Positions 58,034 to 64,000 of a stretch of DNA of 64,000 nucleotides are shown piece by piece; position 1 is the stretch's first letter; every line of letters begins with the position of its first letter. Made by a program: the position numbers and the translations under genes. This DNA comes from Nodosilinea nodulosa PCC 7104 (lineage in GTDB: Bacteria; Cyanobacteriota; Cyanobacteriia; Phormidesmidales; Phormidesmidaceae). The DNA is taken from assembly GCF_000309385.1 (NCBI RefSeq), contig NZ_JH976538.1:637181-701180 (forward strand), in the 5' to 3' direction. A model generated the notes under the pieces. That model was not told the origin of the DNA. It was given only the letters and a program-made list of their open reading frames with translations, and made no database searches.

Positions 58034-58648
58034 TCAGTTGTCATGAGAGCGGCTTTTGGGTGGCTCAGTAAGGGCACGTTCTACAGGCCAGCCAGACCGA
58101 TAGATCCGATTGTGAATCGTCCTCTCGTTTATTTTTGTGATACTGGCCCACTCTGCAATACATTTTGTTTGGCCTTGGTAGGTAATCATTCGGTTGCGTC
58201 GGGTATTCCTGCCCTGTTCAATGGGTGTAGCCCATCTACAGTTTCCTTTGGAATAGCCAAGATCGTTATTCTTCCTATCTAAGGTGTGCTTGTCAGTTGG
58301 AGGATCACCCATGTCCTGGTAGAATCCCTCAAAGGTTTTCCACTTATTACAGACGGTAATGCCTCGACCTCCATAGTTTGAGTATTTTTTGGCTTTAGGA
58401 TTGGTGCATCGCTGGATCATGGTGTACCAGATGCAGTAAACCCTGGTGTAACACTTTCCATGTGTAGTGTGAGCGCAATCACTACATTGGCTGGTTTCCC
58501 CAGAAAGAAGGCGCGACTCTCGAACTGGTTTTATAATTTCACATTTGCACTTACAAAGTCGATACCAATGCTTGCCTTTCTTAAATCTAGGGCCAACAAC
58601 TTCCCAGCGTCCAAATTCGTCGCCAAGATTAATTTCAGTTTGTGCCAT
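58034..58648 (-). CDS. HNH/AP2-like homing-type endonuclease
   Basis: The 204-residue protein has an N-terminal zinc ribbon (WYRLCKCKCE ... SQCSDCAH, ~30-58). The core motif YCIWYTMIQRCTNPKAKKYS-NYGGRGITVC is followed by WKTFEGFYQDMGDPPTDKHT and LDRKNNDLGYSKGNCRWATP with IEQGRNTRRN. This order is typical of phage-borne HNH-like or AP2-type homing endonucleases with a DNA-binding C-terminus (IAEWASITKINERTIHNRIY). It likely cleaves or binds DNA of competing elements or promotes its own spread. It sits between the methyltransferase and small genes, 12 bp after the methyltransferase stop. Confidence 0.88.
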   Translation of the reverse strand: MAQTEINLGDEFGRWEVVGPRFKKGKHWYRLCKCKCEIIKPVRESRLLSGETSQCSDCAHTTHGKCYTRVYCIWYTMIQRCTNPKAKKYSNYGGRGITVCNKWKTFEGFYQDMGDPPTDKHTLDRKNNDLGYSKGNCRWATPIEQGRNTRRNRMITYQGQTKCIAEWASITKINERTIHNRIYRSGWPVERALTEPPKSRSHDN

Positions 58649-58660
58649 AAAGTCTTCCTC

Positions 58661-60805
58661 CTAGGCGTTAACTGATTTTTGGAATACTTGGAAAATGCCA
58701 CTAACAGAGGTTCCCTCGGCCCAACCGTGCTCTACCTCCTCATGGGTGCAAAGCTCCATGTCCATCGTGAGCAGGCTTACTCCCTTGAGAGAGAAGATCG
58801 CCAGCTGCCCACCGGGGACCAGAAATTGAACTGACTTCTCAGCGTGAACTTGGGCCTGGTTGTTGTTCTTCCCGAATGGCGGGTTGCTCACGATCAGGTC
58901 ATAGGTGCCCAGGTCGTCGGGGGTGAGGTAGAGAAAGTTAGCCTTCATTACCTCAAAGCCCTTGAGCCGTAGAATCTCGGCCTGGGTGTCGGCAACCTCA
59001 ACGCACATCAGGTAAGCTGGATCGCCATCCTGAATCACCTCGGCCAGCCGCCCGGTTCCGGCCTGGGGTTCGAGCACACGCTTACCCTCGAAGCTCAAGC
59101 CCTCAAGGTATTCTTGGGCAATGTGCTCTTTGGTTGGGTAAAAGTCGGTCCACTTGCGATTAGCGCCGACCAGGCTCAGCTCTAACCGGGTGGCCGGGTC
59201 AAGCTCGGGCTTGGCGGCAAGTACCTCCAGAAACTCACGGCAGGCCTGCTTGAGTTCGTAGACGGTGCCAATCTCCATGCGCTCAAGGCGCTTGATCGGC
59301 AGCATGGCATCATGGATCGACTCCCAGGCCCACCGGGCAGAATGGTTGCGCCGCTTCCACTCGGGGCAGGCCGCAAACTTCTCCAGGGCATCCCAGTCCT
59401 TACCCTTGTTCTGGAAGATCAGATAGGGAGACTTGGTGTAGTTGTACTGCTTGTGCAGCCGTTCGTAGGCGCGATGGAAACCGGCCTGTCTGGTCAGGTT
59501 GTTGTAGAGGTTGTTCAGCCAGTCCCGGCTGATAGACGGGTAGGGAAACTGGACGTACTCTACATCAGCCTCGCAAAAAGGCTGGGCCACTGCGTCGGCA
59601 TGGGACCGACTCTCGGCCTGTGCCCGCCGCCACCGGGCATCACGGAACAGGGCAAAGAGTTGGTGAACCTCAGAGCCAAACCGTACCCGGTCAAGCCACT
59701 GTAGGCCACCCTGGGCTAGTCGGTCGCAGATGGCCTCCAGCGTGTCGGCAATCTGGATCTGATAGTGGCGATCGCTCAGGCACGATTCATAGATGCGGGC
59801 GCGGCGGGCCGTGTTAACCAGGTGGTCCTGGTCGATCCAGTCCTGGGCACCAGAACGGATCGACTCGGCCAGGGCTTGTAGGTGGTGGATGGCATTGAGC
59901 TGGCGTTTCTCGGCAAACTGCTCGGCAGTCTCCTCCCCGTTGCCTTGGTCAATCTCAATGAACTCCTTGGCCTTGGCCTCGTCGTAAAAGACAAAGCCTT
60001 TGCTCCACCGGGAGTAATACCCGTCGTGAGCCTTGGCACGGGCCTTGAGCTGCTTGAAAGCATCTGGCTCAACCCGATCGTCCAATCGAGCAACCCAAAT
60101 ATCTCGCAGCTCTTTGGTGTGCCACTCCTTATCGATCGTCCACTGTTTGCCTTCTAAGGCATCAGTGCCAATCTCCAGGCGCGAGGCACGTTCACTGATC
60201 CGCTGGGATCGGGTGCGCTCAGCTACCAGTCTCTCAAGAGTTTCTTGCTGGTCAGCAGACAAGCCTTTGACCCGACGAAGCTCTAAGTAGTCGTCAATGG
60301 TCTGAGGGTCGTTGAGACGGGCAGTATAGGCCTTCAGCTCGGCTATGTGGTCAGCCTTGCGTTGCTCATAGGCAGCGGCTAGGCCGGTCAGGTGGTCCTG
60401 GGTCCACCTATAGGCCTGTCTCTGCTCAGCCACAATTTCATGACGGGGGCCAACCCCTGAAAATGTGATGAACTGATTAGAACCATCAGATGGAATAAAC
60501 TTTATGGCCAGGTTGCCAAGGGCAGTTTTGACAAAGTAGACTTTCTTTTCCCCAGACCTAGGGAAAAGGTGAAAGGTTTTGCAAATCTTCTTGACGGTCC
60601 AGGCGCGACCCATAAGCTCAGCTTTAAGGGTTTCATAGTTCTCGTAGAACCATTCCCACCATTCAGGAATTTCAGATAGCTCTACATTCCCACGACGAAG
60701 CTGAGTGACAAATTCGATCAGAGAAGACAGATCTTTTTGCTCAATAGTAGAATCCAATTTAAGTTGCTGCATGGTATTATCAATAGAGATAAAGCGTGTT
60801 GGCAT
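58661..60805 (-). CDS. Island DNA methyltransferase (N6-adenine type, NPPF) with large N-terminal region
   Basis: The 714-residue protein carries a class I SAM methyltransferase domain in its last ~140 residues. Motif I is VLEPQAGTGRLAEV (from ~577), and the catalytic motif IV is LIVSNPPFGKNNNQ (NPPF at ~641). NPP(F/Y) marks amino-methyltransferases acting on DNA adenine. The preceding ~450 residues include long charged helices (AYEQRKADHIAELKAYTARL) and a region with WTIDKEWHTKELRDIWVARLDDRV. No restriction motif (PD-D/EXK or DEAD) is seen. Start Met 60805 lies beyond the GC hairpin at 60821; Met 60772 is an alternative. It follows the sliding-clamp gene. Confidence 0.85.
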   Translation of the reverse strand: MPTRFISIDNTMQQLKLDSTIEQKDLSSLIEFVTQLRRGNVELSEIPEWWEWFYENYETLKAELMGRAWTVKKICKTFHLFPRSGEKKVYFVKTALGNLAIKFIPSDGSNQFITFSGVGPRHEIVAEQRQAYRWTQDHLTGLAAAYEQRKADHIAELKAYTARLNDPQTIDDYLELRRVKGLSADQQETLERLVAERTRSQRISERASRLEIGTDALEGKQWTIDKEWHTKELRDIWVARLDDRVEPDAFKQLKARAKAHDGYYSRWSKGFVFYDEAKAKEFIEIDQGNGEETAEQFAEKRQLNAIHHLQALAESIRSGAQDWIDQDHLVNTARRARIYESCLSDRHYQIQIADTLEAICDRLAQGGLQWLDRVRFGSEVHQLFALFRDARWRRAQAESRSHADAVAQPFCEADVEYVQFPYPSISRDWLNNLYNNLTRQAGFHRAYERLHKQYNYTKSPYLIFQNKGKDWDALEKFAACPEWKRRNHSARWAWESIHDAMLPIKRLERMEIGTVYELKQACREFLEVLAAKPELDPATRLELSLVGANRKWTDFYPTKEHIAQEYLEGLSFEGKRVLEPQAGTGRLAEVIQDGDPAYLMCVEVADTQAEILRLKGFEVMKANFLYLTPDDLGTYDLIVSNPPFGKNNNQAQVHAEKSVQFLVPGGQLAIFSLKGVSLLTMDMELCTHEEVEHGWAEGTSVSGIFQVFQKSVNA

Positions 60806-60820
60806 GTATGTGTCAAACGG

Positions 60821-60854
60821 GGCTGGCAACGTAACGATTGCCAGCCTTTTTTTT
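60821..60854 (+). terminator. Intrinsic terminator oriented for the plus strand
   Basis: GGCTGGCAA-N8-TTGCCAGCC (60821-60846) is a perfect 9-bp stem followed by eight T (60847-60854) on the plus strand. All genes here are on the minus strand, so it would stop antisense transcription running toward the clamp gene. On the minus strand the hairpin is preceded, not followed, by the tract. Confidence 0.75.
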
Positions 60855-60857
60855 GGT

Positions 60858-62030
60858 CTATTCACGAATCTGTATCGGCATGACCAGATAGAGAAAGTTC
60901 TGTTCAGTCAAAAACTGAAAGATGACAGGAGATGTCGCCACATTGAGCTTGATAGTCACCTTTGGCGAGTTTGAAACTTTGAGCGGTTCAATGAGATAGT
61001 TCACATTGAAGCCCATTTTCTCTATGCCAATGTGGGAGCATGGCAGCCCGGTATCGGTAGATGCGCTGGCTACTTCAGCAGCTTCAGCTTTGATGATCAA
61101 AGTTTCGCCGGAGAAGTTGAACTCAACCACATCGTTTTTATGTGCGGCAATGAGCTTGGCATACTCAAGAGCTTCCAAAAGTTTTTGTCGATCAAACTCA
61201 AGTTCATAGGCAAACTTCTTTGGAACAAGTTGGGGATAGTTAGGGTACTGCCCTTCTAGCACCCGAGACGTTAGCGTAGTTTTTAGATCTGGAAGTTTGA
61301 ATGTGACGTAGGAAGAGTGCTCGGCCCATTCAATCTGGGTTGTCTCAGAACCTTGAGCAACCTGCTTGAAAGTGGTCAGGAACTTATACGGAATAGTCAT
61401 CGGCCAGGTTAAATGTTCCCTGACTTCCTCATCAAAAGTGACTACAGAAAGACGATGCCCATCGGTTGCAGCCATCTCCTTGTTTAGATGAACTCCAGTC
61501 AAGACTTGTTTGGATTCATCCCTGCTAGAAAACGGATTGACCCGATCAAGAATCGCAATAAAATCCTTGGTCGGCAAGGCGATAAATTGATCGGATTCAA
61601 TAGCTGGAATATAGGGATAATCCTCGGGGTCCAGGCCTCGGGTAGAGCCTTGCTGATTTGTACCCTTAATTGTTACCTCATGGTTTTCAACTTTGAGGGT
61701 CACAACTGAGTCCTTGAGCTGATTAAGGATATCAATCGCCAGAACAGGAATGGTAAATTTGCAAGGAGCCGTGGAGCTAATGACAGTGGTTTCGATCGCA
61801 ATTGACGATATTTCGTTGCTTGCAAAAATGGAGCAACATGTATCCTCAATCGTTATGACAATTTCGTGCATTACCGGGCGGGAAGACTTCTTATCAATGA
61901 AGTGCTTGGCCCTGGTAAGAACGTCGAGAAAGTCAGCGCGAACAATTTCAATGTAGATCCCTGGATCAAGATCCAGGGATTCTGATGGAGACTCTAGAAC
62001 AGCGGTCGTGGCTTTTTTAGGCATTACCAA
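60858..62030 (-). CDS. DNA polymerase III beta subunit (sliding clamp) homologue of the island
   Basis: The 390-residue protein matches the three-domain DnaN fold. It starts with a ~25-residue extension (MVMPKKATTAVLESPSESLD) before the usual FLDVLTRAKHFIDKKSSRPV. It contains PEDYPYIPAIESDQFIALPT, the conserved AATDGHRLSVVTFDE near 190 and the hallmark C-terminus FLYLVMPIQIRE. Clamps tether DNA polymerases and other replication and repair factors. A second clamp gene in an integrated element suggests autonomous or host-diverting replication. It overlaps the upstream gene by 14 bases and precedes the methyltransferase. Confidence 0.92.
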   Translation of the reverse strand: MVMPKKATTAVLESPSESLDLDPGIYIEIVRADFLDVLTRAKHFIDKKSSRPVMHEIVITIEDTCCSIFASNEISSIAIETTVISSTAPCKFTIPVLAIDILNQLKDSVVTLKVENHEVTIKGTNQQGSTRGLDPEDYPYIPAIESDQFIALPTKDFIAILDRVNPFSSRDESKQVLTGVHLNKEMAATDGHRLSVVTFDEEVREHLTWPMTIPYKFLTTFKQVAQGSETTQIEWAEHSSYVTFKLPDLKTTLTSRVLEGQYPNYPQLVPKKFAYELEFDRQKLLEALEYAKLIAAHKNDVVEFNFSGETLIIKAEAAEVASASTDTGLPCSHIGIEKMGFNVNYLIEPLKVSNSPKVTIKLNVATSPVIFQFLTEQNFLYLVMPIQIRE

Positions 62031-62388
62031 ATAATCCTTTAGCTGATTGCAAAAATTCGATAATCGCTTTTGCTTGGGCAGGTTTAATAGAAAGTGTTTC
62101 AGAGAAAGCCTTGATTCTCTCCTTGCGTAGATCCTTTTCTACAACAGGAGTAAGTTGTAGGGTTAGCTCACTCCTGATTTGATCCTTCTTATTTTTGATG
62201 TATATTTCATGAAGCTTTTCAAGCTCAGGCAAGGATTCGGATTCCAGAAGTATATCCGTCAGGAGTAAAGGCTTTTGGTCGCAAAGTGTCAAGAATGCGT
62301 TGCGAAATGATTGTTGCTGAGAAAGTTCTTTGAGCTGGTCTAAAACTTCCCATTCACTTAAGGCAAAGCGATCGAGTTGAGTAGTCAT
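62017..62388 (-). CDS. Island hypothetical helical protein
   Basis: The 123-residue protein is helical throughout: RFALSEWEVLDQLKELSQQQ, PLLLTDILLESESLPELEKL and EKDLRKERIKAFSETLSIKP. The ending AQAKAIIEFLQSAKGLFG has the shape of a clamp-binding (QLxLF-like) tail but no match can be claimed. It overlaps the clamp gene by 14 bases and its upstream neighbour by four (ATGA). Confidence 0.7.
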   Translation of the reverse strand: MTTQLDRFALSEWEVLDQLKELSQQQSFRNAFLTLCDQKPLLLTDILLESESLPELEKLHEIYIKNKKDQIRSELTLQLTPVVEKDLRKERIKAFSETLSIKPAQAKAIIEFLQSAKGLFGNA

Positions 62389-62564
62389 GGCGCTAAAGTT
62401 CGAGTCACAAGAAACGCATTGATACGATGATCTTTAGGAAAGGCTGGAAGAAAACCTTGCTTTTGATTCCATTCTTTAATGGCATCAAGATGCTCGTCAA
62501 CGGCCTCTCTATCATTGCGGGCCATTGCTTCTAGCAAGTCATGAATGGTAACAAGTGGGTCCAT
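62385..62564 (-). CDS. 59-residue island protein
   Basis: ATG 62564 begins MDPLVTIHDLLEAMARNDRE, continuing AVDEHLDAIKEWNQKQGFLP and ending NAFLVTRTLAP. The helical N-terminal half and 'HLDAIKEWNQKQGFLP' sequence are well-formed, and the stop overlaps the next start by ATGA. It is just below common length cut-offs and easily missed. The function is unknown. Confidence 0.7.
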   Translation of the reverse strand: MDPLVTIHDLLEAMARNDREAVDEHLDAIKEWNQKQGFLPAFPKDHRINAFLVTRTLAP

Positions 62565-62566
62565 AG

Positions 62567-62788
62567 TTAAACTTGAAGTAATTGAATTTGGCTGAGTCGA
62601 TCATTGAGCTTTGCAGAAATGCGAGGGGCCATGTGCAGAAGATCGGGGGGCACAGGCTCACCCGAGCAGTGCAGCTCAATGGCCCGAGTAAGGGCCGCAG
62701 AGTAAGCCAACTGAAGTTGGTACATTTCGTAGTAACGCCTTGCTTCAGGATTGGCAGATAGATCGTTCAATTGGCTCAAGGCATCCAT
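62567..62788 (-). CDS. Island hypothetical helical protein
   Basis: The 73-residue protein reads MDALSQLNDLSANPEARRYY, EMYQLQLAYSAALTRAIELH and ends RISAKLNDRLSQIQLLQV. It is helical and mostly neutral. It stands two bases before the next gene and 54 bp after the upstream stop, with a hairpin in that gap. The function is unknown. Confidence 0.7.
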   Translation of the reverse strand: MDALSQLNDLSANPEARRYYEMYQLQLAYSAALTRAIELHCSGEPVPPDLLHMAPRISAKLNDRLSQIQLLQV

Positions 62789-62818
62789 AGATAAACTCCG
62801 TGGTAGAAGATGACAAAC

Positions 62819-62835
62819 CTGCCCCGGAGGGGCAG
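62819..62835 (-). promoter_or_regulatory. GC hairpin between island genes
   Basis: CTGCCCC-GGA-GGGGCAG is a perfect 7-bp stem in the 54-bp gap between genes ending at 62843 and starting at 62788. On the minus strand it is followed by GTTTGTC, a weak T-rich tail, so it may be a terminator or processing site. Confidence 0.5.
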
Positions 62836-62842
62836 GGATGAA

Positions 62843-63460
62843 CTAATCAATTAATGCAAGCTGGCCGGGGGCTGTGGGGATGATCGACGGATTTTGCCGT
62901 TCGGGCAGGGGCGGCAACCAAGCAAGACAGACCGGCCCCTTGGGAGTCATTCGCCAGTAGTTCATGCTTTGTTCAAGGTATTCACCACCGGAGAGATGGT
63001 GCATAAGAATTGGGCAAGAATCCCCGGTTTCGTGAAAGCTATCTCTGGCGCATTTAGCGCACCAATGCCCCTGGAAAATTTCGCCTTCAGTACCATTGGA
63101 AGGGCAATAGTCTTCGTCTTTGGAGGGGATATAGGCAAGATAGTTGATAGCTCTGGTCCTGGCTGCCGCCTCTTGTTCTTCGGTCGGCTTGATTCTGATC
63201 TGCCTACCAATGACAGTATTAATAATTATCTGATCGGCCTCTCCAATGTACTCACCTTTGAGGTAGACAGAATTACCGATCTTTTCATAGGGCAATCCAT
63301 AATCTCGCTGGTTTAATTCTCGGCATTTCTCAGAGGCGCGATCGCCATAGTTGATGCCTTTGAGTCGAACAGGGCCAATCCGCCTAGGGTTTCCCCGTTT
63401 CGTTTGCTGCTTCAAATCACGAATATGCCAAATGTTATTGACGGTGTAAGTTTCCCACAT
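62843..63460 (-). CDS. Island hypothetical protein with Cys cluster
   Basis: The 205-residue protein has an N-terminal basic region (IRDLKQQTKRGNPRRIGPV). The cysteine-rich motif GEIFQGHWCAKCARDSFHET is followed by GDSCPILMHHLSGGEYLEQS and a WRMTPKGPVCLAW stretch. The 'HWCxxCxxD...DxCPI' pattern is recurrent in small zinc-binding proteins of phages and mobile islands. The function is unknown. It starts three bases after the upstream stop. Confidence 0.75.
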   Translation of the reverse strand: MWETYTVNNIWHIRDLKQQTKRGNPRRIGPVRLKGINYGDRASEKCRELNQRDYGLPYEKIGNSVYLKGEYIGEADQIIINTVIGRQIRIKPTEEQEAAARTRAINYLAYIPSKDEDYCPSNGTEGEIFQGHWCAKCARDSFHETGDSCPILMHHLSGGEYLEQSMNYWRMTPKGPVCLAWLPPLPERQNPSIIPTAPGQLALID

Positions 63461-63463
63461 GGC

Positions 63464-63739
63464 TTAAATAGAAGAAGGATTTTCGGTTGTAAAAACGCAA
63501 GTTGCATTGATCTTGTGAATTAAGTCGGCAGCTTTTTCTAGATATTGCTGTCGATCTTGAGCATCCTTAGATGCGTAGGCAGCCATAGTTAGAGCGCTTA
63601 AATATCCAAACGCTGCTGTGTAGTCAGGTTGAATAACAGAAAAGCTGGATGAATCAGGTACGACCTGGCCAGTAATGGCGGCATTCTTTCTAACTGACTG
63701 AGCACCTTGGTAATAGGAATAGCGATCGGCTTCATTCAT
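63464..63739 (-). CDS. Island hypothetical protein
   Basis: The 91-residue protein starts at Met 63739 (MNEADRYSYYQGAQSVRKNA). It contains SVIQPDYTAAFGYLSALTMA and ends KAADLIHKINATCVFTTENP. The helical 'YTAAFGYLSALTMAAYAS' segment is hydrophobic but short for a membrane helix. Its start overlaps the stop of the incomplete upstream gene (ATGAATGA). Confidence 0.7.
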   Translation of the reverse strand: MNEADRYSYYQGAQSVRKNAAITGQVVPDSSSFSVIQPDYTAAFGYLSALTMAAYASKDAQDRQQYLEKAADLIHKINATCVFTTENPSSI

Positions 63740-64000
63740 GGTTATCACCGGGGGTAGAGTTGTCGGGGTGGTTAAGTCGATAAGACTCTTCAGCCTCATC
63801 GACAATTTGATTGAGCAGCTGTTGGCTCAGCTCGGGCATGATGTCCTGCATCTGAACGGCATAGGCATTGAGGGCCAGCCGACTTTGGTGGCCATGCTCT
63901 GCATGTGCGTCATAGCGAAGAACAAAATATCTGGCCCGTGGGTCCAGGGGAGTTCCATCAGCTTTGCTCAGCAGGTATTTGCCGTAGAGTCCAACAAGGC
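63732..64000 (-). CDS. Island hypothetical protein, 5' part beyond the window
   Basis: The last 89 codons are present: LVGLYGKYLLSKADGTPLDP, RARYFVLRYDAHAEHGHQSR and LALNAYAVQMQDIMPELSQQ, then an acidic tail to the stop at 63732. 'sKADGTPLDPrARYFVLRyD' is a motif of a small protein type common in cyanobacterial mobile DNA, of unknown function. Its overlap with the next start (ATGAATGA) confirms the frame. The start codon lies past position 64000. Confidence 0.75.
   Translation of the reverse strand, partial: LVGLYGKYLLSKADGTPLDPRARYFVLRYDAHAEHGHQSRLALNAYAVQMQDIMPELSQQLLNQIVDEAEESYRLNHPDNSTPGDNHE

Noticed and set aside
60806-60865. Methyltransferase start overlapping the clamp gene
   Set aside because: The GTG at 60865 would place the GC hairpin and A-run inside the coding region. 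Met 60805 or 60772 is more natural.

Overview
The window is chromosomal DNA from a GC-rich filamentous-type cyanobacterium. The HIP1 octamer GCGATCGC recurs throughout the first 47.5 kb. The gene set is also cyanobacterial: the CO2-uptake NDH-1 module ndhF3/ndhD3/cupA/cupS, GUN4, pentapeptide-repeat, Uma2, DUF29, DUF2256 and DUF389 proteins, and an EF-Ts/S2 pair of cyanobacterial type. A Leptolyngbya/Nodosilinea-like host is plausible, but this is inference only.

Layout. 0-5.7 kb: an oxidoreductase without redox cysteines, a decayed Uma2 gene, a secreted thermonuclease, and an SDR/DUF1772 pair divergent from an AraC regulator. 5.7-12.5 kb (minus strand): the inducible CO2-uptake operon ndhF3-ndhD3-cupA-cupS. 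A NUDIX gene on the opposite strand interrupts it, and GGATGGGT-type tandem repeats and foldback elements pepper it. 12.5-21.4 kb: a TPR/coiled-coil protein, pentapeptide protein, CutA, a zinc-type P-ATPase with its ArsR/SmtB regulator and operator, and HtpX. 21.8-31 kb: 6-phosphogluconate dehydrogenase, glutathionyl-hydroquinone reductase, a class D beta-lactamase, isoaspartyl peptidase with a coupled 46-residue membrane peptide, a frameshifted DUF29 gene, GUN4-DUF2256, a response regulator and isocitrate dehydrogenase. 31-41.2 kb: a UPF0104-type membrane protein, rpsB-tsf, a hypothetical gene followed by recG, a CPA1 antiporter and recN. 41.2-47.6 kb: repeat-rich DNA (three ATCTGC foldbacks, an RBS-masking hairpin, a 21-bp coding repeat), DUF389, an unrecognised gene, PmbA and tRNA-Ser(CGA).

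From 47.67 kb to the window end lies a mobile island. It starts directly behind the intact tRNA-Ser gene with a tyrosine recombinase. Behind that are 34 tightly packed genes, all on the minus strand, mostly 40-200 codons and largely overlapping, with lower GC and fewer HIP1 sites. Recognisable members are a DNA polymerase III beta-clamp homologue, an N6-adenine-type DNA methyltransferase, an HNH/AP2-like homing-type endonuclease, a DUF6283 protein and several small zinc-finger proteins. No capsid, conjugation or partition gene is visible. The second end of the island lies beyond the window. Shared promoter/operator-like dyads and GC hairpins at internal gene boundaries suggest several coordinated transcription units. 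This island is the best candidate for an undescribed system.
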